The translations under genes and the position numbers were made by a program. Shown here in pieces: positions 1 through 8,073 of a stretch of 64,000 nucleotides of DNA. The first letter of the stretch is position 1. Each line of letters begins with the position of its first letter. Origin of the DNA: Delftia tsuruhatensis NBRC 16741 (GTDB lineage: Bacteria; Pseudomonadota; Gammaproteobacteria; Burkholderiales; Burkholderiaceae_C); assembly GCF_001571325.1 (NCBI RefSeq), contig NZ_BCTO01000044.1, forward strand, positions 33,087 through 97,086, given 5' to 3'. The notes below the pieces were generated by a model. That model was not told the origin of the DNA, made no database searches, and saw only the letters and a program-made list of their open reading frames with translations.

Positions 1-952
1 CCGTGTCGGCCAGTGCATCGCCCACCTTCATGCCTTCGGCAGCGGCCTTGGCCGCGGCCACGGCGCGCGCATGCAGGGCGCGCGGCACGAACATGCGCGT
101 GGGCGCGTTGCAGCTCTGACCGGAGTTGGTGAAGCAGGCGTTCACGCCCTGGGTCACGGCCTTTTCGATGTCGGCATCGTCCAGCACGATGTTGGCCGAC
201 TTGCCGCCCAGTTCCTGCGTCACGCGCTTGACGGTATCGGCCGAGGCCTTGGCCACGGCAATGCCCGCGCGCGTGGAGCCGGTGAAGGTCATCATGTCGA
301 TGCCGGGGTGCACGGACATGGCCTCGCCCACCGAGGGGCCGTCGCCGTTGACCAGGTTGAACACGCCGGCCGGCACGCCCGCTTCGTGCAGGATCTCGGC
401 CACCAGGATGGCGTTCAGCGGCGCGATCTCCGAGGGCTTGAGCACCATGGTGCAGCCCGCCGCCAGGGCCGGTGCCACCTTGCACATGATCTGGTTGATG
501 GGCCAGTTCCAGGGCGTGATCATGCCCACCACGCCCACGGGCTCATGCACGATGCCGGTGGTGCCGCGCACGCTCTCGAACTCGAATTCCTTGAGCACCT
601 GCAGGGTCTGCTTCAGGTGCCCCGCGCCCACGGTGGCCTGGGCCGCGCGCGACAGCCACAGCGGCGCGCCCATCTCCAGCGAGATGGTCTGCGCCACCTC
701 GTCGATGCGGCGCATGTAGACCGCCAGCACCTTGTCCAGCAGGGCCAGCCGCTCGTCGCGCGTGGTTTGCGAGAAGCCGTCGAACGCGCGGCGTGCGGCG
801 GCCACGGCTGCATCGACATCGGCGGCCGAGCCCATGCTGATGCGGGCCGCCACCTCCTCGGTGGACGGATTGATCACATCCAGCGTGCGCGGCACGGCCG
901 GGGGAACCCATTGGCCGTCGATATAGAACTGCAGGTGCTCTTGCGTGCTCAT
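1..952 (-). CDS. Aldehyde dehydrogenase family protein (partial, C-terminus outside window)
   Basis: NAD(P)-dependent oxidation of an aldehyde to the acid is expected. The first 317 residues are present; the C-terminal third lies beyond the left edge. Visible family motifs are PWNW (about 147-150, NAD-binding fold), the general-base Glu in TQELGG (Glu247) and the nucleophilic Cys in GQSCNAPT (Cys281). The start ATG follows the dioxygenase gene by about 20 bases on the same strand, so the two are probably co-transcribed. The neighbouring sulfonate-type ABC transporter and TauD-like dioxygenase suggest it oxidises the aldehyde released by oxygenolytic C-S or C-O cleavage. That substrate is an inference; the family assignment is firm. 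Confidence 0.93.
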   Translation of the reverse strand, partial: MSTQEHLQFYIDGQWVPPAVPRTLDVINPSTEEVAARISMGSAADVDAAVAAARRAFDGFSQTTRDERLALLDKVLAVYMRRIDEVAQTISLEMGAPLWLSRAAQATVGAGHLKQTLQVLKEFEFESVRGTTGIVHEPVGVVGMITPWNWPINQIMCKVAPALAAGCTMVLKPSEIAPLNAILVAEILHEAGVPAGVFNLVNGDGPSVGEAMSVHPGIDMMTFTGSTRAGIAVAKASADTVKRVTQELGGKSANIVLDDADIEKAVTQGVNACFTNSGQSCNAPTRMFVPRALHARAVAAAKAAAEGMKVGDALADT

Positions 953-975
953 GAAGCTGTCTCCGTGTCTCGTTG

Positions 976-1851
976 TCATTGGGTGGAAGGGGTGTCGAAG
1001 GTGACGCGCTGGTTCACGCGGTAGTGGGGCCAGTAGTCGGCCACAGCATAGTGCTGCGTGCTGCGGTTGTCCCAGATGGCGATGCCGCCCGCGTCCCATT
1101 GATGATGCACCATGAACTCCGGCTTCTTCAGCCAGTCCAGCAGGAAGGCGAGCACGCCGCGCGCCTCGTGCCGGTCCACCCCCGTGATGTGGCGCGTGAA
1201 ATCGGCATTGACGAAGATGCACTTGCGGCCTGAATCGGGGTTGGTGCGCACCACGGGATGCGTCACGGGCTTGAACTGGCGCAGCGCCTCGAACAGCGCC
1301 TCCTCGCCCTTGCGGCCCAGGTATTCCCGGAAGCCCGATTCCTCCCAGGTATGGACCGCCTGCAGGCCTTCCAGGTACTGCTGCATGCCGGGCGAGAGCC
1401 AGTCATAGGCCTTGCTGGTGCTGGTCCAGCAGGTGTTGCCGCCGGCCGGCGGCGTGGTCACGATCTGGATCACGGTGCCCAGCGGCGGCTGCTGCTTCCA
1501 GCTGATGTCGGTGTGCCAGTTGTCTATGGCGGGCGGGCGGTCCTTGTCGGAGATGATCATCTCCACGTCGGGCATGCCGCTCTTGCGCTCGAAGTACGAG
1601 CCCTTGGACAGCGGGCCGAACACCTGCGCCAGCGCCACATGCTGCTCGGCCGTGATGGCCTGGGGCCGGAAGAAGATGACCTCGAAGTCGTACAGGGCCT
1701 GTCGCAGTTCTGCCTGCACCTCGGGGGACAGGGGCCGGGTCAGGTCCACGCCCTCGATCCAGGCCGCGAAGTTGGGCATGCGCGGCACGGGGCGGATGTG
1801 GTGGTAGCGGGCGTCGATGTCGAACAGCTGCATGGGGGCGGCATTGGCCAT
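976..1851 (-). CDS. TauD/TfdA family Fe(II)/2-oxoglutarate-dependent dioxygenase
   Basis: A 291-residue enzyme expected to hydroxylate its substrate with Fe(II), O2 and 2-oxoglutarate, as taurine dioxygenase does, releasing sulfite and an aldehyde. The iron facial triad is visible: His113-x-Asp115 in NWHTDIS and His267 in DNRSTQHYA. Arg278 near the end fits the 2-oxoglutarate carboxylate ligand. The ATG at 1851 has AAGGAG just upstream; longer starts would run through a tandem repeat and are rejected. It lies between an ABC permease gene and an aldehyde dehydrogenase gene on the same strand. The exact substrate (taurine, alkylsulfonate, sulfate ester or an aryloxyacid) cannot be read from sequence. 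Confidence 0.9.
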   Translation of the reverse strand: MANAAPMQLFDIDARYHHIRPVPRMPNFAAWIEGVDLTRPLSPEVQAELRQALYDFEVIFFRPQAITAEQHVALAQVFGPLSKGSYFERKSGMPDVEMIISDKDRPPAIDNWHTDISWKQQPPLGTVIQIVTTPPAGGNTCWTSTSKAYDWLSPGMQQYLEGLQAVHTWEESGFREYLGRKGEEALFEALRQFKPVTHPVVRTNPDSGRKCIFVNADFTRHITGVDRHEARGVLAFLLDWLKKPEFMVHHQWDAGGIAIWDNRSTQHYAVADYWPHYRVNQRVTFDTPSTQ

Positions 1852-1866
1852 GGGGTACTCCTTGGA

Positions 1867-1911
1867 GGAACGGATGGAACGGATGGAACGGATGGAACGG
1901 ATGGAACGGAT
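1867..1911. repeat. 9-bp tandem repeat, five perfect units
   Basis: GGAACGGAT repeats head to tail five times exactly, with a partial degenerate sixth unit (GGAAGGGGA) after it. It fills much of the 97-base gap between the permease stop and the dioxygenase start. The gap is in the 5' leader of the dioxygenase cistron, just upstream of its ribosome-binding site. Copy number of such an array can vary by replication slippage. Confidence 0.9.
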
Positions 1912-1948
1912 GGAAGGGGAGGAAGGTGGGGAGAGAGGGCTGGCGGGC

Positions 1949-2704
1949 TCACTGCCAGTGCAGCAGCCGCCTCTCGGCCCAGGAAATGAAGCGCACCATG
2001 CCCACGCCCAGCAGGGCCAGCACCAGCAGCAGCGCCATGACGCCATTGATGTCGAAGGTGGAGCCCAGGTAGGCCAGGGTCTGGCCCAGGCCCTTTTCGC
2101 TGGCGATGATCTCGGTGCCCACCACGCCCAGCAGGGCATAGATCAATCCCAGGCGCAGGCCCGAGAAGATCACCGGGACGGCGCCGGGCAGCGTGACCTC
2201 GAAGAAGGTGGTGGCGGCGCTGGCGCCCAGGGTGCGGCACAGCGTGACGTGGTCCTGGCTGACGCCCCGCATGCCTGCCACCGTGGCCGACAGCACGATG
2301 AAGAAGGTCAGCGAGCAGCCCACGGCGATCTTGCTGCCCAGCCCCAGCCCGAACCACAGGATGAACAGCGGCGCCAGCGCGATGCGCGGCATCACGTTCA
2401 GCGCGTTGAAGTAGGGCTCCGCAAAGCGCTCGATGGCCGGCCAGCGCACGAAGGCCAGCCCCGTGGCGAAGGCGGCCACGCTGCCCAGTACGAAGGAGCA
2501 GCCCACGGCGGCCAGCGTCCAGCCCAGGTCGGACCAGAACCGGGCCGTGCCCGCATGGTTCCAGAGATAGGCGGCCACGCCGCTGGGCTGGCCGAAGAAG
2601 GTGGGGTCCAGCCAGCGGCGCGCGGCGGCCCATTCGGCCAGTCCCAGCACGAGACAGATGAACAGCGCATGCAGCGCCAGCCATTGCAGACGGTCAGCCT
2701 TCAT
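1949..2704 (-). CDS. ABC transporter permease, sulfonate/nitrate/taurine type
   Basis: A 251-residue inner-membrane permease with several hydrophobic segments (first one about residues 7-25) and the binding-protein-dependent transport loop in its second half (LPGAVPVIFSGLRLGL). It matches the SsuC/TauC family in size and layout. Its ATG at 2704 overlaps the end of the ATPase gene by 11 bases, implying translational coupling. An in-frame ATG at 2755 would add 17 residues and overlap the ATPase more, so the shorter form is preferred. Confidence 0.9.
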   Translation of the reverse strand: MKADRLQWLALHALFICLVLGLAEWAAARRWLDPTFFGQPSGVAAYLWNHAGTARFWSDLGWTLAAVGCSFVLGSVAAFATGLAFVRWPAIERFAEPYFNALNVMPRIALAPLFILWFGLGLGSKIAVGCSLTFFIVLSATVAGMRGVSQDHVTLCRTLGASAATTFFEVTLPGAVPVIFSGLRLGLIYALLGVVGTEIIASEKGLGQTLAYLGSTFDINGVMALLLVLALLGVGMVRFISWAERRLLHWQ

Positions 2705-3491
2705 GGTGCACCCATCCCGATTCAAGCTGCGACCACAGGGCCGCATAGAGTTCATGGAAGCGCGGCGACTTCTGCAGGTCGCGGATGGAGCGCGGGCGCG
2801 GCAGGTCTATGGGCAGGTCGGCGATGATGCGGCCCGGGCGCGAGGACATCACCACCACGCGGTCGGAGACGGCCACGGCCTCGGCCAGGTCGTGGGTCAC
2901 GAACAGCACGCTGTGGCGGTGCTGCTGGCACAGGCGCAGCAGCAGGTCCTGCAGCTGCAGCTTGGTCTGCGCGTCCAGGGCGCCGAAGGGCTCGTCCATC
3001 AGCAGCAGCTGCGCGTCCAGCGCAAAGGTGCGCGCCAGTGCCGTGCGCTGGCGCATGCCGTGGGACAAGGCCTTGGGCAGGGCCTGCGCATGGTCGGCCA
3101 GGCCCACCTCCTGCAGCATGCGCAGTGCGCGCTCCGTGCTGTCGGCCGTGCCTTCGCCGCGCACGCGCGCGCCGAAGGCGGCGTTCTCCAGCGCCGTGCA
3201 CCAGGGCAGCAGGCTGTCGCGCGCCAGCATGTAGCCCACGCGGGAACTGCCCAGGCGCGGTGCCTCGCCCAGCACGCGCAGCGTGCCGGCGCCGGTGTGG
3301 GCCACCAGGCCCGCGCAGAGGTTGAGCAGGCTGGTCTTGCCGCAGCCGCTGGGCCCGACCAGCGAGACGAATTCGCCCTCGGCCACCTGCAGCGCAATGT
3401 TGTCCAGCACCTGCGTGCGGCCGTCGAAGCTCAGGTGCAGGCCGTCGGCGGCAATGGCCTGCGGCGGCAGTTGCGATCCATTGGAAGTCAT
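2694..3491 (-). CDS. ABC transporter ATP-binding protein, sulfonate/nitrate/taurine type
   Basis: A 265-residue nucleotide-binding subunit of the SsuB/TauB family that would energise the adjacent permease. Walker A is GPSGCGKT (46-53) and Walker B LLLMDE (162-167). Two motifs deviate from the usual: the signature reads LSHGM (142-146) rather than LSGGQ/M, and the Q-loop region reads YMLARD without the usual Gln. Both lie in otherwise well-conserved context, so the protein is probably still active. It is the middle gene of a binding protein-ATPase-permease set. Confidence 0.92.
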   Translation of the reverse strand: MTSNGSQLPPQAIAADGLHLSFDGRTQVLDNIALQVAEGEFVSLVGPSGCGKTSLLNLCAGLVAHTGAGTLRVLGEAPRLGSSRVGYMLARDSLLPWCTALENAAFGARVRGEGTADSTERALRMLQEVGLADHAQALPKALSHGMRQRTALARTFALDAQLLLMDEPFGALDAQTKLQLQDLLLRLCQQHRHSVLFVTHDLAEAVAVSDRVVVMSSRPGRIIADLPIDLPRPRSIRDLQKSPRFHELYAALWSQLESGWVHHEG

Positions 3492-3505
3492 GGCGCGCGC
3501 CCCCT

Positions 3506-4501
3506 TCACTGCGCCAGCAGGGGCGCGGTGTCGATCAGCCGGCTGATCTGCCCCGTGCGCTGCAGGTAGCGCGCGGCATGCTGCAGGGCCTTGGGGTCCA
3601 CCGCAAACTGCATGGAAGGAATGGCGTTGCGCAGCGCCACTTCCAGGATCCGTTCGCCGCCGGTCGTGTTGATGCGGAAGCTGTCCTGCGCGACTTTGAG
3701 CAATGCATCGAAATGGGCCGGTTCGCGGGCATAGTCGGCCGCCTCGTTCATGGCGCGGCGCAAGCCCTCCACGGCCTGGGCGTTCTTGCGCAGGAAGTCG
3801 GCGCGCACCACCTGCAGCACGCCGGCGCCGTTGGTGTCCACGACATCGGCCGGACCCTCGCCCCTGCGCGGATCGACGACGATGCGGCAGGCCTGGCTGA
3901 CCTCGCAAAAGCCGTCCATGGGCGAGAACAGCATCAGGCCATCGACCTGCCTTTGCGCAATCGCCGGAAAGGCGGTGTTGGGCGAGCCCACGGCGACGAT
4001 GGTGACGTCGTCCGCCTTCATGCCGGCGCCCTGCAGCAGGCTCACGAGCTGGAACTCGGCCGCGCTGCCGCGCGCCGTCACGCCGATGCGCCGGCCCTTG
4101 AAGTCCTGCATCACGGCGGGATAGCCCTGGCCGGCATGCGCCATGGGCAGGGCCGCCGAGGCCATGAGGAAGAACGTCGGCGCGCTGGCGCCGCTGCCGA
4201 TCACCTTGAGGTCGGCGCCCTTGTTGACCGCCTGACGCAGCACCTCTGGCGGCGTAAACGCCACTTCGAGGTCACCGGCCAGCAAGGTCTGCAGCGCCAG
4301 CGGCGCCTGCGGGATGGGGCGCAGTTCGCAGCGTATGCCGTGCTTCTCGCACAGTCCCCGCGCGTTGGCCACGCGCACCAGGAAATTGCCGATGCCGGGG
4401 TAGTCCTGGATGCGCAGCGTGGGCGTCTGTGCCAGGGCTGCCTGGGTCGAGAGCAGGGCGAACACGAAGGCGGATACCAGGGCGAGCGTGGTGCGGATCA
4501 T
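3506..4501 (-). CDS. ABC transporter substrate-binding protein (NMT1/SsuA-like)
   Basis: A 331-residue periplasmic binding protein beginning with a clear Sec signal peptide (hydrophobic residues about 6-22, likely cleavage after ALA before QTPTL). The mature part has the SsuA/TauA/THI5-like layout, with a stretch like 'LLAGDLEVAFTPPEVL' typical of sulfonate, nitrate and pyrimidine-precursor binders. It is the first gene of the minus-strand transporter and oxygenase set and probably carries the promoter, facing a divergent Crp/Fnr-type regulator 84 bases away. Substrate is not determined. Confidence 0.9.
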   Translation of the reverse strand: MIRTTLALVSAFVFALLSTQAALAQTPTLRIQDYPGIGNFLVRVANARGLCEKHGIRCELRPIPQAPLALQTLLAGDLEVAFTPPEVLRQAVNKGADLKVIGSGASAPTFFLMASAALPMAHAGQGYPAVMQDFKGRRIGVTARGSAAEFQLVSLLQGAGMKADDVTIVAVGSPNTAFPAIAQRQVDGLMLFSPMDGFCEVSQACRIVVDPRRGEGPADVVDTNGAGVLQVVRADFLRKNAQAVEGLRRAMNEAADYAREPAHFDALLKVAQDSFRINTTGGERILEVALRNAIPSMQFAVDPKALQHAARYLQRTGQISRLIDTAPLLAQ

Positions 4502-4585
4502 GGGGCGGGCTCCATACGTGTGGGTATGGGGCCGATTACAAGGACGGTGCTATGCGCCAATTGCCGCGAAAGGGACAATGATCGG

Positions 4586-5272
4586 GTGAACACCAAGCTC
4601 GGTTCCCCCAACACCTCTTTGGCGCAGGCGCGCAGCGAGCGCTATCGCGTGGACCTGCTGGCCGAATTGCCGGCCGCATCGGCACGCGGGCTGCGGGCCA
4701 TAGGCTCCAGGCGCCGCTACCGCGATGGACAGTTCGTGCAAAAGCGCGGCGATGCGGCCGACCATGCGCTGGTGCTGCTGTCAGGGCGCTTTCGTGTCGT
4801 GGCCTTCACCGTGGGCGGCACCGAGCGCATGACGCGCTGGCTGGAGGCCGGGGAGATCACCGGCATCAGCTCGGTGCTGGGCAATGCGCCCGTGCCCGTG
4901 GACCTGGTGGCCGATGGCGATGTCGAGGTGCTGGTCCTGCCGCGCCAGCCGCTGCTGGACTTCCTGGAGCGCGATGCGCCCGCATGCCTGGCTGTGGCGC
5001 GCCTGCTGAGCCTGCGCGTGAACGGGCTGCTGGACACCATCTTCATCAGTTCGGAGGACACGCTGCATGCCCGGGTCTGGGCCACCTTGCAGGTGCTGGC
5101 GGCAGAGAACGGCCAGCCCCTGCCCGGCGGCCGCACCCTGCTGCGCATATCGCAGGGTGATCTGTCGCATGTGGTGGGCGCCTCGCGCCAGCGCGTGAAC
5201 GAGGAGCTGCGCAAGCTGCAGGCGGGCGGCAGCGTGCGTCTGGGCTATCGGTGGATCGAGGTGCTGGGCTGA
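4586..5272 (+). CDS. Crp/Fnr family transcriptional regulator
   Basis: A 228-residue regulator with an N-terminal cyclic-nucleotide-binding-like beta-roll (about 20-140) and a C-terminal winged helix (about 165-225; LLRISQGDLSHVVGASRQRVNEELRKL is the recognition region, here split by positions 170-200). No FNR-type cysteine cluster is seen near the N-terminus. No good ATG exists; the GTG at 4586 is chosen because upstream in-frame sequence is the opposite-strand binding-protein gene. It is divergent from the ABC transporter and may control it, which is inference from position only. Confidence 0.88.
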   Translation: MNTKLGSPNTSLAQARSERYRVDLLAELPAASARGLRAIGSRRRYRDGQFVQKRGDAADHALVLLSGRFRVVAFTVGGTERMTRWLEAGEITGISSVLGNAPVPVDLVADGDVEVLVLPRQPLLDFLERDAPACLAVARLLSLRVNGLLDTIFISSEDTLHARVWATLQVLAAENGQPLPGGRTLLRISQGDLSHVVGASRQRVNEELRKLQAGGSVRLGYRWIEVLG

Positions 5273-5285
5273 GGCAGCTGCAGGC

Positions 5286-5924
5286 TCAGGTCCCGCCCAC
5301 GTAGGGGTTGCTCTTGCGCTCGCGGCCGAAGCTGCTTTCGGGGCCGTGGCCCGGGATGAACACGGTCTGGTCGCCCATGGGCCACAGGCGCTGGACGATG
5401 CTGTCGATCAGCTGCTGGTGGTTGCCCTGGGGAAAGTCGGTGCGGCCGATGCTGCCCGCGAACAGCACGTCGCCCACGAAGGCGCGGTCGATCTGCGGCG
5501 CATGGAACACCACGTGGCCGGGCGTATGGCCGGGGCAGTGGCGCACCTGCAGCGTCTCCTGGCCGATGCTCACCGTGTCGCCATCGTGCAGCCAGCGCGT
5601 GGGCGTGAAGGGGTCCGAATGCGGGAAGCCGAACATGGCGCCCTGCTGGGGCAGCGCATCGATCCAGAACTGGTCGCCGGGATGGGGGCCGATGATGGGC
5701 AGCTGCTGTGCATCGGCCAGCTCGCGCGTGCCGCCCGCGTGGTCTATGTGGGCGTGCGTGAGCCAGATGGCCTTGAGCGCCAGGCCCAGGCGCTCTATCT
5801 CCCAGCCGATCTGCTCCAGGTCGCCGCCCGGGTCGATGACGGCGGCTTCCATGGTCTGGTCGCACCAGACCAGCGAGCAGTTCTGCTGGAAGGCGGTGAC
5901 GGGGATGGTGTGGTACTGGAGCAT
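5286..5924 (-). CDS. MBL-fold metallo-hydrolase, glyoxalase II-like (YcbL type)
   Basis: A 212-residue metallo-beta-lactamase fold protein, the size of the short YcbL-type hydroxyacylglutathione hydrolases rather than the roughly 255-residue GloB. The metal-binding motif THAHIDH is at 56-62, with further ligands His133 (PGHTPGH), Asp152 (GDVLF) and His193 (PGHGP). It probably hydrolyses a thioester such as S-lactoylglutathione in the cytoplasm. It is transcribed on its own, convergent with the Crp/Fnr-type gene 13 bases away. Confidence 0.9.
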   Translation of the reverse strand: MLQYHTIPVTAFQQNCSLVWCDQTMEAAVIDPGGDLEQIGWEIERLGLALKAIWLTHAHIDHAGGTRELADAQQLPIIGPHPGDQFWIDALPQQGAMFGFPHSDPFTPTRWLHDGDTVSIGQETLQVRHCPGHTPGHVVFHAPQIDRAFVGDVLFAGSIGRTDFPQGNHQQLIDSIVQRLWPMGDQTVFIPGHGPESSFGRERKSNPYVGGT

Positions 5925-6010
5925 GGGCGGCGTGGGTGCTTCTGGCGAAAGCGCCCATTATTCCCGCTCCTTCCCCTGATGGCAGCGCAGGGCCGCCTCC
6001 GCTTGCGCCG

Positions 6011-6286
6011 TCAGGTGGTCGGTTGGCCGCATTGCCCGCAGAACCGCGCACCGGCCGGATGGCTGGCGCTGCAGCTCCTGCAGGCCTGCGGCAGCACCGC
6101 GCCGCCGCACTGCGGGCAAAAGCGCGAGCTGGAGGCAATCGATGCATGGCAGCCGGGGCAGACCGCCGCCACGGCCGCAGGCGGGTATGCGCCGCCGGCG
6201 TGATGCCCGCCGATATGGACGCCGATATTGCCGCCGTGATGGCCGCCGCGCGCGTGTTGTCCGAACAGTCTTTGCAAGAGTCCCAT
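6011..6286 (-). CDS. Double zinc-ribbon protein with His/Gly-rich N-terminus
   Basis: A 91-residue protein with two zinc-ribbon modules: CPGC...CPQC (about 43-60) and CRSC...CGQC (about 69-86). The N-terminal 40 residues are rich in Gly, His and Ala (for example HARGGHHGGNIGVHIGGHH) and could bind metal or be disordered. The start ATG has AAGG upstream. Zinc-ribbon proteins of this kind occur fused to membrane proteins or alone; no function can be assigned. The gene stands between the MBL hydrolase and the pnt operon, divergent from the latter. Confidence 0.75.
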   Translation of the reverse strand: MGLLQRLFGQHARGGHHGGNIGVHIGGHHAGGAYPPAAVAAVCPGCHASIASSSRFCPQCGGAVLPQACRSCSASHPAGARFCGQCGQPTT

Positions 6287-6611
6287 GGTGCCTTCCTTCG
6301 CACTGCGCGGCTGCGCCGCTGCAGTCGCTCAAAGGTGCATTGGGACACGGCAGCGGTGCGCCGGGTCGTGGATGGCGATCATTTAATGTGGCTGTCATTT
6401 CGCGGCAATCCGACGTCTTGTGACGGACAGGCGACATCCTCGCGGGCAGACCCCGTGGCTGCCGCCACGCGGCCGTGATACAAGCTAGCCGTGCCGCCAA
6501 GCCAGCCTGCCGTCATGCAGGCGCGCAAGGATTTTTTCGAGGATGGGCCGGGCCGCCGCCTGCGCAATGCAGCGCAGGGCGGGTACCGGCATCACGCGAG
6601 GGAGAACCGGT
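6287..6611. other. Intergenic region, divergent promoters expected
   Basis: 325 bases between the zinc-ribbon gene and pntAA. It must hold promoters for both directions, but no clear -35/-10 pair stands out. No credible open frame, RNA gene or repeat was seen. Confidence 0.5.
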
Positions 6612-7727
6612 ATGTTGATTGGCGTGCCTGCCGAGACCATGGCAGGAGAAACCCGGGTGGCCGCGACCCCCGAGACCGTCAAGAAGCTGCGTGCGCAAGG
6701 CCATGTGCTGCGCGTGCAGTCGGGAGCGGGAGTGGCGGCCAGCGTGCCCGATGCCTTGTTCGAGGCAGCGGGCGCCGAGATCGTCGATGCGGCAGGCGCC
6801 CTGGGCGCCGATCTTGTGCTCAAGGTGCGCATTCCTTCGGAGGATGAGCTGCCCCTGGTCCGCAAGGGCGCAACGCTGGTCGGCATGCTGGACCCCTTCC
6901 AGCCCGCAGGCCTGCAGCGCCTGGCCGATGCGGGCATCACGGCCTATGCGCTGGAGGCGGCTCCGCGCACCACGCGTGCGCAGAGCATGGACGTGCTGTC
7001 CAGCCAGGCCAATATCGCCGGCTACAAGGCCGTGATGATTGCGGCCAACCAGTACCAGCGCTTCTTTCCCATGCTGATGACGGCGGCCGGCACGGTGAAG
7101 GCCGCGCGCGTCGTGGTGCTGGGCGTGGGCGTGGCCGGCCTGCAGGCCATTGCCACGGCCAAGCGCCTGGGCGCCGTGATCGAGGCCAGCGATGTGCGGC
7201 CCAGCGTGCGCGAGCAGGTCGAGTCGCTGGGCGCGAAGTTCATCGACGTGCCCTACGAGACGGCCGAGGAAAAGGAGGCCGCCGAAGGCGTGGGCGGCTA
7301 CGCCCGCCCCATGCCGCAAAGCTGGCTGGACCGGCAAAAGGCCGAGGTCGCCAAGCGCGTGGCCCAGGCCGACGTGGTCATCACCACGGCGCTGATCCCG
7401 GGCCGGCCCGCTCCCGTGCTGGTCACGGCCGAGATGGTGCAGGCCATGAAGCCCGGCGCCGTCATCGTGGACCTGGCGGCAGAGCGCGGCGGCAACTGCC
7501 CGCTGACCCAGGCCGGCATGACCGTGGTCACGCATGGCGTGACCATCGTGGGCCTGACCAACCTGGCGGCGCTGGTGGCGGCCGATGCCTCGGCCCTGTA
7601 TGCACGCAATGTGCTCGATTTTCTCAAGCTCATCATCAACAAGGATGGCGCCCTGCATGTGGACATGGAGGACGACATCGTGGCCGCGTGCCTGATGGCC
7701 CATGAAGGCCAGCTGCGGAGGAAATGA
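6612..7727 (+). CDS. pntAA: NAD(P) transhydrogenase subunit alpha part 1 (PntAA, NAD-binding domain I)
   Basis: Domain I of the proton-translocating transhydrogenase, which moves hydride from NADH to NADP+ at the expense of the proton gradient. The 371-residue protein carries the Rossmann glycine motif GVGVAG (171-176) and the conserved segment [10 protein letters not shown] further on. As in Rhodospirillum and many beta-proteobacteria, the alpha chain is split in two, so this gene encodes only the soluble NAD(H) domain. The ATG at 6612 is preceded by GGAG and begins the family-typical MLIGVPAE. It starts a tight three-gene operon with pntAB and pntB. Confidence 0.96.
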   Translation: MLIGVPAETMAGETRVAATPETVKKLRAQGHVLRVQSGAGVAASVPDALFEAAGAEIVDAAGALGADLVLKVRIPSEDELPLVRKGATLVGMLDPFQPAGLQRLADAGITAYALEAAPRTTRAQSMDVLSSQANIAGYKAVMIAANQYQRFFPMLMTAAGTVKAARVVVLGVGVAGLQAIATAKRLGAVIEASDVRPSVREQVESLGAKFIDVPYETAEEKEAAEGVGGYARPMPQSWLDRQKAEVAKRVAQADVVITTALIPGRPAPVLVTAEMVQAMKPGAVIVDLAAERGGNCPLTQAGMTVVTHGVTIVGLTNLAALVAADASALYARNVLDFLKLIINKDGALHVDMEDDIVAACLMAHEGQLRRK

Positions 7728-7728
7728 C

Positions 7729-8073
7729 ATGGAAGCCGTATCCCCCACCATCATCCATCTCATCATCTTCGTGCTGGCCATCTACGTGGGCTACCACGTG
7801 GTGTGGACCGTCACGCCCGCGCTGCACACGCCGCTGATGGCGGTGACCAATGCCATCTCGGCCATCGTCATCGTCGGCGCCATGCTGGCGGCGGCGCTCA
7901 CGGAAACGGGCCTGGGCAAGACCGTGGGCGTGCTGGCCGTGGCGCTGGCCGCGGTCAACGTGTTCGGCGGCTTCCTGGTCACGCGGCGCATGCTGGAGAT
8001 GTTCCGCAAGAAAGAGCGCAAGAGCGCTCCGGCCAAGGACGGCAAGGATGCCAAGGCGGAGGGCCAGTCATGA
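7729..8073 (+). CDS. pntAB: NAD(P) transhydrogenase subunit alpha part 2 (PntAB, membrane)
   Basis: A 114-residue membrane protein supplying the alpha-chain part of the proton channel domain. Three hydrophobic segments are visible (about 7-25, 34-55, 60-80), followed by a charged Lys/Ala-rich tail. Its ATG lies one base after the pntAA stop, with GGAGG overlapping the end of that gene, and its own stop overlaps the pntB start. This split arrangement requires assembly of three polypeptides. Confidence 0.95.
   Translation: MEAVSPTIIHLIIFVLAIYVGYHVVWTVTPALHTPLMAVTNAISAIVIVGAMLAAALTETGLGKTVGVLAVALAAVNVFGGFLVTRRMLEMFRKKERKSAPAKDGKDAKAEGQS

Noticed and set aside
1867..2139. Longer start for the dioxygenase reaching back through the tandem repeat
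   Set aside because: The extension would be Ser/Ile/Arg repeat sequence and overlap the permease gene; the ATG at 1851 has a strong ribosome-binding site and a family-like N-terminus.
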